From NCBI GenBank assembly GCA_946406115.1, contig OX291545.1, positions 9,810,001-9,874,000 of the forward strand: 64,000 nt of DNA, in the 5' to 3' direction. Shown here one piece after another: positions 24,801 to 34,560 of this stretch. Each line of letters opens with the position of its first letter. The stretch's first letter is position 1. The notes under the pieces were generated by a model. That model was given only the letters and a program-made list of their open reading frames with translations. It was not told where the DNA came from and did not search any database. A program made the translations under genes and the position numbers. The DNA comes from Apoda limacodes. Lineage: Eukaryota > Arthropoda > Insecta > Lepidoptera > Limacodidae.

Positions 24801-25330
24801 TAGCGGCGTAAAAAATATTTTCATTCAAAATTTCAAACACACCGTAAATCTGTTGGTTAAGGAAAAAGTTACAATTAAATGCTGTTGAAACAAACATTTT
24901 GTATTGTTCTTATTAATAAATATTGCTGCATGTGTAATACCTCTTCTATTTAAATAATAAAAAATAAAAGTTGAAGAAAATTTCACAATGTGATATTTAT
25001 TGGCATAAAAAGTCATCATGATAATGCGGTAACACTTAGTGACGCATATCAAATTGAGCCTCTTTAAACCAGAAACCATATCAAGTTTTCAAATCACACC
25101 TATCTCGGGGTTAACTGTGAGAAAAATGGTTAGCGGCGTAAAAATTATTTTCTTTCAAAATTTCAAACACACCGTAAATCTGTTAGTTGAGGAAATAAAT
25201 GTCAAAGAAAATTTGACCATGTGATACATATCGGCCTAAAAGTTTTTGATAAAAATGCGGTTTCACTTAGTGACGCATATTAAATGCAGCCTTTTTAAAC
25301 ACACACCTATCTCGATTTTATGACAAAAAT
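18842..25330 (+). repeat. left arm: tandem array of ~331-bp units
   Basis: Using 'atgcggt' as landmark, units begin at 18842, 19170, 19501, 19832, 20163, 20495, 20826, 21156, 21387, 21718, 22049, 22380, 22711, 23039, 23370, 23701, 24032, 24363, 24694, 25024 and 25255. Spacing is 328-332 bp except 231 bp for the units starting at 21156 and 25024. Each unit contains 'cacttagtgacgcatatcaa', 'accatatcaagtttt', 'cacctatctcggggttaact' and 'ggttagcggcctaaaa' (some read 'gcggcgtaaaa'). Units are nearly identical, indicating recent amplification or gene conversion. Short ORFs within the units are by-products of the repeat, not genes. Confidence 0.95.
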
Positions 25331-25850
25331 GGTTAGTGGCCTAAATAATTTATTTGTTTAAATTTCTGCACAACACACAACACAAATAAACAAATATTTC
25401 GATTGGTATAAAACCATTCAAAAACTCATTAAGACAAAAAAAAAATCATTTTTTTTTTATTTCTGTGTTGCAAGCGTCTGCGGTGACCGCTCACCATGGG
25501 GCGAACCGTAAGCTTGTTTGCCACCTTAGTGATGTAAAGAAACAAACGTTATACGTATCGGCCTACAAGTAATTTTCATCAAAATTAAGTCTTATTTTTT
25601 GATTTTTTTTCATTAGGGTCTTAAAGCAAGCTTTCTAATTTTGGTTAAAAAAAAATTTTGATTGAAATATTCCTTTATTTTCTTCGTTTTTTTTTTTCAT
25701 TTCTTGTAATTTTTATCAATTTTACCACTGCTGTTATCGGAACATTAACTACCCATAAAGTAATGATTTCATTTATACACTTTGCATTGTTTGCCTTAAT
25801 TTTTTGGCTTAAAACAGATATTTTTTTATAAAATATCTTTTCATTGAGTT
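25331..25850. other. loop of foldback element, transition segment
   Basis: The array ends in a degenerate half unit ('tggttagtggcctaaataat' at about 25330). Then come 'ggtgaccgctcaccatgg' and 'aagcttgtttgccacctta' (about 25480-25530), the latter also found inverted near 10750. The rest is T-rich with no coding signal; the second half of a transposase would be expected here and is not seen. Confidence 0.6.
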
Positions 25851-26177
25851 TTATTGAGTTTTTTTTTTGTTTTTTTTTTGTGTTTGAATGATACCGGTAT
25901 ATAAATATATTCTTTTGTTACTATTGTCGATATTCAAAGGCCTAACTACTGTCCCCGTGGCATCGAAATGAAGTAAAGGAAGCTTAATCCGTTTTAAAAC
26001 TTGTATTTGTTCTTTGCTGTAGATTTTTATACATAAAGGGAAAGATAATTCTTTGATATAATGGTAATGATCTTTTTGAAATAAATATAGATCAAGTACA
26101 TCGTTTTGTGACCTGTCATTCAAAGCTAATGACTCCGATCTAATTTTCCTAAGAGTTTCATCTGATTTTATACTCAT
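25851..26177 (-). pseudogene. MULE/NOF-like transposase fragment (region up to first catalytic Asp)
   Basis: Minus-strand frame of 108 codons. It contains ETLRKIRSESLAL, then DLYLFQKDHYHYIKELSFPL, then LPLLHFDATGTVVRPL followed by KRIYLYTGIIQ. The order 'SE / dl..lq..yI / hFDATG.vvr / k.iyly' matches the core of MULE-type transposases of the NOF/foldback group, where the Asp of FDATG is the first catalytic residue. This is from family knowledge, not a search. The frame then runs into low-complexity Lys/Gln, so the second Asp and Glu of the DDE triad are missing. Confidence 0.55.
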
Positions 26178-26330
26178 GAGATTTTTGGTTTTTTCTAAAT
26201 ATTTTGAATCTATTTTTATTAATTCTCGATTTTTATGTATTATCGGTTTAGTAGCTAAAGATTATTTCTGAAAATTGATCTTTCTATTCCACGAACTTGA
26301 TTTGTTAGTAAGTTTGTATGAGAATTTTTT
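26178..26330 (-). pseudogene. linker of the NOF-like transposase, out of frame
   Basis: Between the two longer minus-strand frames the translation continues only by switching frame: one frame reads NQVRGIERSIFRN (about 26260-26290), another ELIKIDSKYLEKTKNL leading into the downstream frame. An RGxER motif before the catalytic core fits the same transposase type. At least two frameshifts here inactivate it. Confidence 0.4.
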
Positions 26331-26990
26331 TTATCTTGGCTGTAAACCGTTATTTTTTTTACGGTTCAAATAAATTGTGAATTTTTTGCATGAACTGTGT
26401 TTGCAGTTGGCTTTTATGGCGATTCTATTGTCCTTTAGGTATTTTTTGTATTTCAGTATTAGTATGCAAGTATTATTTATATTTTTCTGCACAGTTTTCT
26501 TTATAATATACGAATACGTATTTAGATTTAATTTCCCTTTGAAAAACATTGCTTCCCAAAGCTTATTATCAATTATGCATGAGCCTTCAAAATGCACACA
26601 TTTTTCTTTTTTATTAATACTATTTACGTTTTCTGTTCCTTTTGGTAAAACTGACACTATGTGTCTAGACATTGACAAAGCCATTATTTCTTGAGGTATT
26701 GTAGTAGTTTCTGGCGATACATCATTTTCGCAAATGAAACTGGATTCTTTTTGTGTGAACGTATCATCCACTAGCGGTGAATCTTCATCATTGGTGATTT
26801 CTGCCTTAACGTGTTCCTCCCAGTAAATTTTTTTAGATTCCTTATAGCTCGAAGTATTCCTTGTATCAAGTAGTATATCCATAGATTTTGTAGTAGAAAA
26901 GTGATTATGATAACTCCTAGCTTCATTTTCAAAATTATTATTAAATGTTTCAGGACCAATATTTATTTTTAATTTTTTAATCCTAAGTTT
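26331..26990 (-). pseudogene. N-terminal part of the NOF-like protein with Cys/His motif
   Basis: Open from about 26990 (KAAHHKLRIKKLKINIG) to the TGA near 26331, including a possible internal ATG at 26882. Acidic Ser/Thr-rich N-terminal region, then KCVHFEGSCIIDNKLWEAMF and ANCKHSSCKKFTIYLN, a Cys-x-His-x2-Cys type zinc-binding arrangement preceding the catalytic region. This is similar in position to the zinc motif of MULE transposases. A stop follows Arg at the end. Function inferred, sequence broken. Confidence 0.5.
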
Positions 26991-27022
26991 ATGGTGTGCT
27001 GCTTTCCAAACCTAATGCAGCC

Positions 27023-27397
27023 TTAAGCGATTTTTATATTTTTTTTTATTTTAAAAGCAGAACATAGAACATTGTAAATTATAGAATCAATTTTTCGAGG
27101 CGACTCCGGTGTTGTTAAAAGAGAAATCTTGTTCGATTGTAGTATATTTGTGACTGAGGTCTCTGATATTACATTGCAAACGGTAACTTCTTCTTTAAAG
27201 TGTAGGTTTCGGAATTGCAGATTTTTGTTGATTATATGGTAAAGATACTGATAATTCTTGTACTTCTTGCAGTTGATAGATTTAGATATAATTTTACAAT
27301 CATCTATAGTAACTACATCCTCCTTTTTTAAAAGCGGGTTTATCTTTGCAACTTGTTGTGAAATTTCGTAAAAAGCTTTTTCTTTGGATGCATACAT
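27023..27397 (-). CDS. hypothetical ORF in the foldback loop, upstream part
   Basis: 124-codon minus-strand frame starting MYASKEKAFYEISQQVAKIN and ending just before a run of A/T. It has a Lys-rich, helical character (LLKKEDVVTIDDCKII). It lies immediately upstream of the Cys/His frame in the same direction and probably belongs to the same ancestral protein, separated by a frameshift or a short intron ('gctgcattag' could be an acceptor near 27010). No domain recognised. Confidence 0.35.
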   Translation of the reverse strand: MYASKEKAFYEISQQVAKINPLLKKEDVVTIDDCKIISKSINCKKYKNYQYLYHIINKNLQFRNLHFKEEVTVCNVISETSVTNILQSNKISLLTTPESPRKIDSIIYNVLCSAFKIKKNIKIA

Positions 27398-27792
27398 TTT
27401 TGTAGAAATATAAGGATAATATTATCCTTAATACTTAATTATATTTAACAAAAATACAAATTAACAATAGAAAATCAATATTATTTTTAAATCGATTACT
27501 TGAAAGCCGTATTTTTATTTATTTGTTGTAAAAAACACTAAAACAAGAAAATAATTTGTTATGATTTCACAACATTACCCTACTCTAACTAAATCACTTT
27601 AACACTTGCTAATCAAAAAGATATATTTACTAGAATAAAGAAGTCATTAAATTTTATAACAAAAAAAGCATAAATCGCTTAAAACCAAGAATGTGTTATA
27701 ATATTTAGGTGTTTTAATTATACTTAACAATAATACTAATTTAAAATAGAAAAAGAAAATTAAATAATCACAGCCGTATTTTTTATATGCGC
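27398..27792. other. loop of foldback element, promoter-side spacer
   Basis: AT-rich. Two diverged direct copies of a block ('cttaattatatttaacaaaa'...'ccgtattttt') start near 27436 and 27716, so the spacer is itself partly duplicated. Could hold the promoter for the minus-strand ORFs; no specific signal is identified. Confidence 0.4.
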
Positions 27793-30475
27793 ACAATTTG
27801 ATATGCGTCACTAAGTGTTACCGCATTTTCATGATGACTTTTTATGCCAATAAATATCAAATTGTGAAATTTTCTTCAACTTTTATATTTTTATTATTTA
27901 AATAGAAGAGGTATTAAACAAGTGGCAATATCTATTAATAAGAACAATACAAAATGCTTGTTTCAACAGCATTTGATTGTAACTTTTTCCTTAACCAACA
28001 GATTTACGGTGTGTTTGAAATTATGAAAGAAAATATTTTTTAGGCCGCTAACCATTTTTCTCACAGTTAACCCCGAGATAGGTGTGATTTGAAAACTTGA
28101 TATGGTTTCTGGTTTAAAGAGGCTCAATTTGATATGCGTCACTAAGTGTTACCGCATTTTCATGATGACTTTTTATGCCAATAAATATCACATTGTGAAA
28201 TTTTCTTCAACTTTTATTTTTTTATTATTTAAATAGAAGAGGTATTACACAAGTGGCAATATTAATTAATAAGAACAATACAAAATGCTTGTTTCAACAG
28301 CATTTGATTGTAACTTTTTCCTCAACTGACAGATTTACGGTGTGTTTGAAATTTTGAAAGAAAATATTTTTTACGCCGCTAACCATTTTTCTCACAGTTA
28401 ACCCCGAGATAGGTGTGATTTGAAAACTTGATATGGTTTCTGGTTTAAAGACGCTCAATTTGATATGCGTCACTAAGTGTTACCGCATTTTCATGATGAC
28501 TTTTTATGCCAATAAATATCAAATTGTGAAATTTTCTTCAACTTTTATTTTTTAATTATTTAAATAGAAGAGGTATTACACAAGTGGCAATATTTATTAA
28601 TAAGAACAATACAAAATGCTTGTTTCAACAGCATTTGATTGTAACTTTTTCCTTAACCAACAGATTTACGGTGTGTTTGAAATTATGAAAGAAAATATTT
28701 TTTAGGCCGCTAACCATTTTTCTCACAGTTAACCCCGAGATAGGTGTGATTTGAAAACTTGATATGGTTTCTGGTTTAAAGAGGCTCAATTTGATATGCG
28801 TCACTAAGTGTTACCGCATTTTCATGATGACTTTTTATGCCAATAAATATCAAATTGTGAAATTTTCTTCAACTTTTATATTTTTATTATTTAAATAGAA
28901 GAGGTATTAAACAAGTGGCAATATCTATTAATAAGAACAATACAAAATGCTTGTTTCAACAGCATTTGATTGTAACTTTTTCTTAACCAACAGATTTACG
29001 GTGTGTTTGAAATTATGAAAGAAAATATTTTTTAGACCGCTAACCATTTTTCTCACAGTTAACCCCGAGATAGGTGTGATTTGAAAACTTGATATGGTTT
29101 CTGGTTTAAAGAGGCTCAATTTGATATGCGTCACTAAGTATTACCGCATTTTCATGATGACTTTTTATGCCATAAGTATCACATTGTGAAATTTTCTTGA
29201 ACTTTTATTTTTTTATTATTTAAATAGAAGAGGTATTACACATGCAGCAATATTTATTAATAAGAACAATACAAAATGCTTGTTTCAACAGCCTTTGATT
29301 GTTACTTTTTCATTAACCAACAGATTTACGGTGTGTTTGAAATTTTGAAAGAAAATATTTTTTACGCCGCTAACCATTTTTCTCACAGTTAACCCCGAGA
29401 TAGGTGTGATTTGAGAACTTGATATGGTTTCTGGTTTAAAGAGGCTTAATTTGATATGCGTCACTAAGTGTTACCGCATTTTCATGATGACTTTTTATGC
29501 CAATAAATATCAAATTGTGAAATTTTCTTCAACTTTTATATTTTTATTATTTAAATAGAAGAGGTATTAAACAAGTGGCAATATCTATTAATAAGAACAA
29601 TACAAAATGCTTGTTTAAACAGCATTTGATTGTAACTTTTTCTTAACCAACAGATTTACGGTGTGTTTGAAATTATGAAAGAAAATATTTTTTAGACCGC
29701 TAACCATTTTTCTCACAGTTAACCCCGAGATAGGTGTGATTTGAAAACTTGATATGGTTTCTGGTTTAAAGAGGCTCAATTTGATATGCGTCACTAAGTG
29801 TTACCGCATTTTCATGATGACTTTTTATGCCATAAGTATCACATTGTGAAATTTTCTTGAACTTTTATTTTTTTATTATTTAAATAGAAGAGGTATTACA
29901 CATGCAGCAATATTTATTAATAAGAACAATACAAAATGCTTGTTTCAACAGCATTTGATTGTAACTTTTTCCTTAACCAACAGATTTACGGTGTGTTTGA
30001 AATTTTGAAAAAAAATATTTTTTACGCCGCTAACCACTTTTCTCACAGTTAACCCCGAGATAGGTGTGATTTGAAAACTTGATATGGTTTCTGGTTTAAA
30101 GAGGCTCAATTTGATATGCGTCACTAAGTGTTACCCCATTTTCATGATGACTTTTTATGCCAATAAATATCACATTGTGAAATTTTCTTCAATTTTTAAT
30201 TTTTTTATTATTTAAATAGAAGAGGTATTACACATGTAGCAATATTTATTAATAAGAACAATACAAAATGCTTGTTTCAACAGCATTTGATTGTAACTTT
30301 TTCCTTAACCAACAGATTTACGGTGTGTTTGAAATTTTGAAAGAAAATAATTTTTAGGCCGCTAACCATTTTTCTCACAGTTAACCCCGAGATAGGTGTG
30401 ATTTGAAAACTTGATATGGTTTCTGGTTTAAAGAGGCTCAATTTGATATGCGTCACTAAGTGTTACCGTATTTTT
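27793..30475 (-). repeat. right arm: inverted tandem array of ~331-bp units
   Basis: Same unit as the left arm in reverse orientation. The landmark 'ccgcatttt' (inverse of 'atgcgg') occurs at 27821, 28152, 28483, 28814, 29144, 29474, 29804, 30134 (here 'cccc') and 30466 ('ccgta'): spacing 330-332 bp. About eight units versus about twenty on the left, so the arms are strongly unequal. Several right-arm units carry private variants such as 'acaagtggcaatat'. Confidence 0.95.
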
Positions 30476-30703
30476 ATGATGAACTTTTAGGTCGATAAGT
30501 ATCACATTGTGAAATTTTCTTTTACTTTAATTTTTTATTATTTAAATTATATATATATTTGTTTAATTTTTGACCGGTTTCTCATTATTTTGGTCTATTT
30601 AATGTTATATCCGTTCAATTCAGTAAATTATTTCATTAAAATCCTTTACTCTTTAATTTGGTCGGATTATAAAAGGCCGCTAACTTAGGCCGCTAACTTC
30701 ACA
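30476..30703 (-). repeat. right terminal unique segment of the foldback element
   Basis: Inverse of the left terminal segment: 'ggtcggattataaaaggccg' followed by 'ctaacttaggccgctaac' and TTCACA. The order and both GGCCGCTAAC motifs are conserved, with moderate divergence in the central AT-rich part (about 30540-30620). Confidence 0.85.
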
Positions 30704-30919
30704 GCGGTATAATAAATAAATATTTTTGGACTTTATACAAAATGCCACGTAGGCCGTTGTAGATACCCGACAACGGATAGAAATAAATGTACTTTGTTTT
30801 TGTAAATACATACACATCATACATATAAAACACCCAGTTTCTGATCTGGTTTCTGGTGTTGCAAGCGACCATAGGCTGCGGTTAAAAAATCCATAGATCG
30901 TCTTAACATTATCTTTCAG

Positions 30920-31145
30920 GCAGAAGGTGTTGGAACCAGCCTAGTGGCAGAAGCGGGGTTGTCTAAAAGCGTAAGTGAACTTTCGATATGCATATCTACT
31001 CCGACGGCACCGCACCAATGTCACTGTAAGTTGCAAAAAAAATTGCTGGAGATTCGGATAATTCTTCAATGACTATGCGGTCACAGTGGCTCTCAGGCCA
31101 AAAAGCTGCTTAGCAAAGAAAGTAACAGACTATTACCCGCTAAAG
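30920..31145 (+). pseudogene. LINE RNase H fragment
   Basis: 'ttcttcaatgactatgcggt' then 'cacagtggctctcaggcc' and 'gcttagcaaagaaag' align with 60850-60930, the RNase H region of the I-type LINE ('ttcaatgaatacgcggtcac', 'cagtgggtctctaggcaatg', 'ttggcaaagagag'). Upstream 'gaaggtgttggaaccagc' fits the G-V-G-x-G block before the active site. Frame is broken. Confidence 0.5.
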
Positions 31146-31380
31146 TTTAGAGTCGATTGAAGAAATTGCTATATAGCCTTGCTACAATGAAGAAGTTAAA
31201 TGCATAGGTTCTGTTACCAGCTTCCATTACATGAAACTAGTCCAGCAGGAACTACTGTATACAGGATTTTATTACCCTTCTTCAATTTTCTTCTAAAACA
31301 TTTTGTTGTGGTTTTTTTTGTACAAAACATTACAGTAACTTTTGTTACTATGAACATTATAAAAAAAATACGAAATTCAG

Positions 31381-32232
31381 TAGTGATGAGCAATATTGGT
31401 CTTGGTCTTGGTCTTGGTCTTGCGAAAAAGCAAGACCAAGACCGAGACCGAAACCATTCTTCGACTTGCAAGACCAAGACCAAGACAATATGGACAAGAA
31501 CAAGACTAATACCAAGACCGACTATGCAAGACCAAGATTAAATACGCAAGACTCAACCAAAATTTCTTTTTACAGTAACTCGCCTTTTTCTATGTGAGAT
31601 AAAATTTTAATTTCCAATTTTGGCGAAAATGGCTCGCGACTTTTTGTCGATTTCAGCTACATCGGTCCCAGCTGAAAGGCTATTCTCCAAAGCATCACTT
31701 GTGATTCGGAAACATCGCAATCGGTTAAACAAAGAGTCAGCTCGATGATTGCTATGTATTAATTCATGGGCATGCATAAGAAATTAATAAAAATAACATT
31801 AATAAGCTAATAGAATATTTATATTTTTAAAGTGCAATAAAATAAAGTATTTTACAAAATAATGATTGATTTTAAACTATCTATTCACAATCCATCTTTG
31901 CATAACAATAAGAAATAATATTTTAAAGAACTTTTTTTAATTCAAAGATAGTAAATTTAGGTTTAAAAATGTTTGTTGAATAAAAATAAAATGTTTACAA
32001 AATGTTTTGAAACATGTTCGTTAAGAAATTATGGCAAGACCAAGACTAAAACCAAGACCAAACAAAATACAGCAAGACCAAGACCAAGACTAGGTAAGCA
32101 AGACCAAGACCAAGACCAAGACCGAGACCAGACAGATTTGAGCAAGACCAAGACCAAAACTGAACAAGCAAGACCAAGACCAAGACCAAGACTGTTCTAG
32201 TCTTGGTCTTGGTCTTGCTTTGCTCATCACTA
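31381..32232 (+). mobile_element. complete 852-bp hAT-type element, internally deleted
   Basis: Terminal inverted repeat TAGTGATGAGCAA at 31381 and its inverse TTGCTCATCACTA ending at 32232, flanked by perfect 8-bp duplications 'aaattcag' at 31373-31380 and 32233-32240. An 8-bp TSD with a TAGTGATG-type end is the hAT signature. Subterminal arrays of CTTGGT/ACCAAG hexamers lie at both ends: about 31396-31510, where a CTTGGT run meets an ACCAAG run as a hairpin, and about 32035-32215. A remnant of the transposase C terminus remains inside (31641-31748). ORFs over the hexamers (KTKTKT, RPRPRP, LGLGLG) are repeat translations, not genes. Confidence 0.92.
31641..31748 (+). pseudogene. hAT transposase C-terminal dimerisation fragment
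   Basis: One frame reads FLSISATSVPAERLFSKA, then VIRKHRNRLNKESAR and TGA at 31746-31748. A-T-S-V-P-x-E-R-x-F-S-x-A followed by K.RNRL is the hallmark of the hAT C-terminal dimerisation domain. Everything N-terminal, including the DDE residues, is gone. Confidence 0.85.
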
Positions 32233-33268
32233 AAATTCAGAAGTGAATTAGCCAATTTGCATTTAAAATATGTAGATATGCTACGGCAACGTGATATAAA
32301 TTATTGATAATTTTATAGTTTTAAGCAGTGTAGGTACGGCCACCCACGAATAAGCTTAAAGCGTATAGTGCAGCTTGAAAAAGAACTGTTTGATAGTCAA
32401 CAGTTAAATTGTCAACTTAAGGGCAAAAAAAGAGTATCATGGCAGCTGATGCTTAAAATCTGTTTGATGAGTTGATAGCAAGCGATTCACTCACCAAAAA
32501 CGCAACCCTATAACAAAAATTGATCTTACCGAATCAAATTCTTCCATACAATGTCACTCCCTAGCAACTGTTTTTAGTCACAAACAATTAAAAAAATGCT
32601 TAAATTGAACAAATTTATTAAACAAAAAAACATTAAACACTATGAAAATTTCCATAGGTACACACTTTTAAGAAAAGAGAGAATGGAAATAATTTGTAAA
32701 TTAAAAGTAGTTTACGTTAAACTTAAGCAAAATAGGCTTATACATGATAGTGAGACAAAGCGTTTACAATCTGATAGCAGATTTCTTTAAATTAAATAAG
32801 TAAAAAGTATGAAAATGCAAAGAATGAAATAAATGAGCATATTTTGGCTTTAAATGAGCTGGTTTCTCGTACAAAATATAATTCGGATAGATCGGATTCA
32901 TTAGCAAATAATTACTCTTGCGCTTATGCTCTTCCATCTCAGTCCTCTTCACAAGCTAAGTCACAGAACGATTCTAATTATATCAATATTTCATCTAGTA
33001 ACATCCTAGGGCAAAACCTGCTAAACAATCAGTTGGTCCCCTATCAGCAACTGCCCAGTAAAACAATTTTAATCTCAGATAAACTCGGCAAAGGCTTTGA
33101 TTTACTCCTTAGCAACCGGTTGAATCATTCCGTAACAAACATATACACCACCAGGTTTTTCCTTTGGTCAAATTGTTAAAAACATACTTGTCAGTTAACT
33201 AAATAGTTCTACAAAAATTGTTATATTGTTTGGATATGGTTCATTATTAAAGAATAACGACATCATAC

Positions 33269-33594
33269 GGAGTTTTGGCGCGAAACTTAAGAAGGAGTGG
33301 TGTTTTTTTCTGTTTAATTTTTCTAAATTCATTTAGTGGCTTTTACGAAAGCGTGTTAAGAATTGTGCAGCGAAGGCTCATGAATAGTGAATTATGAAGA
33401 AATAAGCAGGACATGACGCGCAATGTCTAAGGATCCACACCAAATTTCCCGCCCAATCTTGGGACTTGAAAACGAGGACGCGCGGTAACGCCCGCGCCAC
33501 GATACGATATAATTTAATTGACTGACTCTGGCAAATGCATAAATGGTCTGCTAAGACCGTGCGAGCCCATTATAATATTAAAAAAAAAAAAAAA
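33269..33594 (+). mobile_element. SINE-like retroposon, copy 1, with 13-bp TSD
   Basis: Starts 'ggagttttggcgcgaa' and ends in a poly(A) run. Perfect direct repeats 'aacgacatcatac' lie at 33256-33268 and 33595-33607. It shares its full length with copy 2 at 54757-55104, apart from a ~25-bp deletion after 'catttag'. Both copies begin at the same base, which argues for a complete short retroposon rather than random truncations of a LINE. No clear pol III A/B boxes were found. Confidence 0.85.
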
Positions 33595-33949
33595 AACGAC
33601 ATCATACAGCGAGTAGGTGAGTTACACAATAAAATAAGATGTAAGTTCAAATTAAGCGGTTTTCCATATTCTTCAAGCTCCACTGCTAAACTAAATAGGC
33701 ATATATTTGACATGCATGTACATCTGTAAAACTTGACGAATTAATTAATTTATTTATAATTTTAGATTGACACGGCCAGCCCGTCCATGCCTATGAAATA
33801 TAGACGAGAAATATAGATATAAATAGTATTAAGGAGTCTATTGACCTCTTTAGCGTTAGTGCTATGTCTTATAGTAATGATGTTATTAGCTGCACCCAGT
33901 TAGTTCCTATTTGAGATCATAATTTAAACTGAGTCCTTTGACTACAGAC

Positions 33950-34560
33950 AATGCCTGTTTTTAATATTGTTCATCAAAATATACAAAGCATGTCTGGCAA
34001 GAAATTGGAAATAGAATAATTTTTGAAATGTCATAATATACATATGTTGCGTGTATTTGAGCATTGGCTAAGTGAACATGAATTAATGTTTAGTTCCCCA
34101 ATCCAGTGCCTTTAGTCGAAAATATGCTATTCGAGGGGGTTCATTTATAATTGTTAATAATAATATACAGTATAAAGATCGAAAGGATATAGTTGGCCTC
34201 TCACTTGAACGCATAATATAATTGTCTTGTATAAAACTTAATAATTATATTATACTTTGTGTGTATCGCCTCCGCACTACAAATTATAATTCTTTGAGCC
34301 TGTAATGGAAAAAGTTCTAAAAAATGTTTGTCATTATTGGTGAATTTAATGTTGATCTTTAGAGAATTCCCCAAGAACAGATAAATTTATTAACTTATTG
34401 ACAAGTTTTGACTTAAATTATTAGTTTCTGGAATCAACTAGAATTACATCGACTTCAGCTACATGTTTAGATCATATTTTCTGTAACGTTGAACTAAAGG
34501 ATAAATCTATTATTAACAATTTGCCATCCGATCACTGTGGTCAAATAATAAAACTTCTAC
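33950..34560 (+). pseudogene. LINE AP-endonuclease pseudogene
   Basis: Conserved endonuclease blocks appear in order across frames: the Asn of NIQSM, the Glu of (S/F)EHWLS, the Tyr of YRPP-like 'tatcgcctccgcac', GEFNVD (usually GDFN), T-S-T-S..CLDHIF and SDH. The SDH histidine motif is intact; internal stops at about 34016 and 34430 and several frame changes show decay. Confidence 0.65.

Larger units (their letters stand above)
18612..30703. mobile_element. 12.1 kb foldback (FB/NOF-like) transposable element
   Basis: Both ends carry TGTGAAGTTAGCGGCC followed by TAAGTTAGCGGCC, in inverted orientation (start 18612, end 30703). Similarity extends outward by 'ataccg' on both sides (18605, 30710), so the true limit may be up to 7 bp further out. 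The first 230 bp of each end match (TTTTATAATCCGACCAAATT etc.); inward of this each arm is a tandem array of ~331-bp units, left 18842-25300 and right 27820-30466, in opposite orientation. The 2.4 kb loop (25350-27790) carries broken minus-strand coding sequence. In fly FB elements, long inverted arms of tandem repeats flank an optional NOF loop; this has the same layout. No clean TSD was found: flanks are AT-rich ('caataataa' / 'aataaataa'). Confidence 0.88.

Noticed and set aside
20957..25224. Recurring ORFs of 60-85 codons in the 331-bp units on both strands (e.g. 20957-21211, 21171-21356, 24825-25079)
   Set aside because: They are translations of the tandem unit, change or vanish with single unit variants, and show no domain; the identical proteins reflect repeat identity, not coding constraint.
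26377..26694. 105-codon plus-strand ORF rich in Phe/Leu/Ile in the foldback loop
   Set aside because: Antisense shadow of the minus-strand Cys/His frame; the hydrophobic look comes from T-rich sequence, not membrane segments.
18612..30703. Simple centromeric-type satellite array
   Set aside because: An ordinary satellite would not have unique matching terminal segments in inverted orientation nor a coding loop between inverted arms.
18612..30703. CRISPR-like array
   Set aside because: Units are 331 bp with no short spacer/repeat alternation, and the sequence is eukaryotic.
31973..32255. KTKTKT / RPRPRP / LGLGLG proteins
   Set aside because: Pure translations of the ACCAAG/CTTGGT hexamer arrays of the hAT element.
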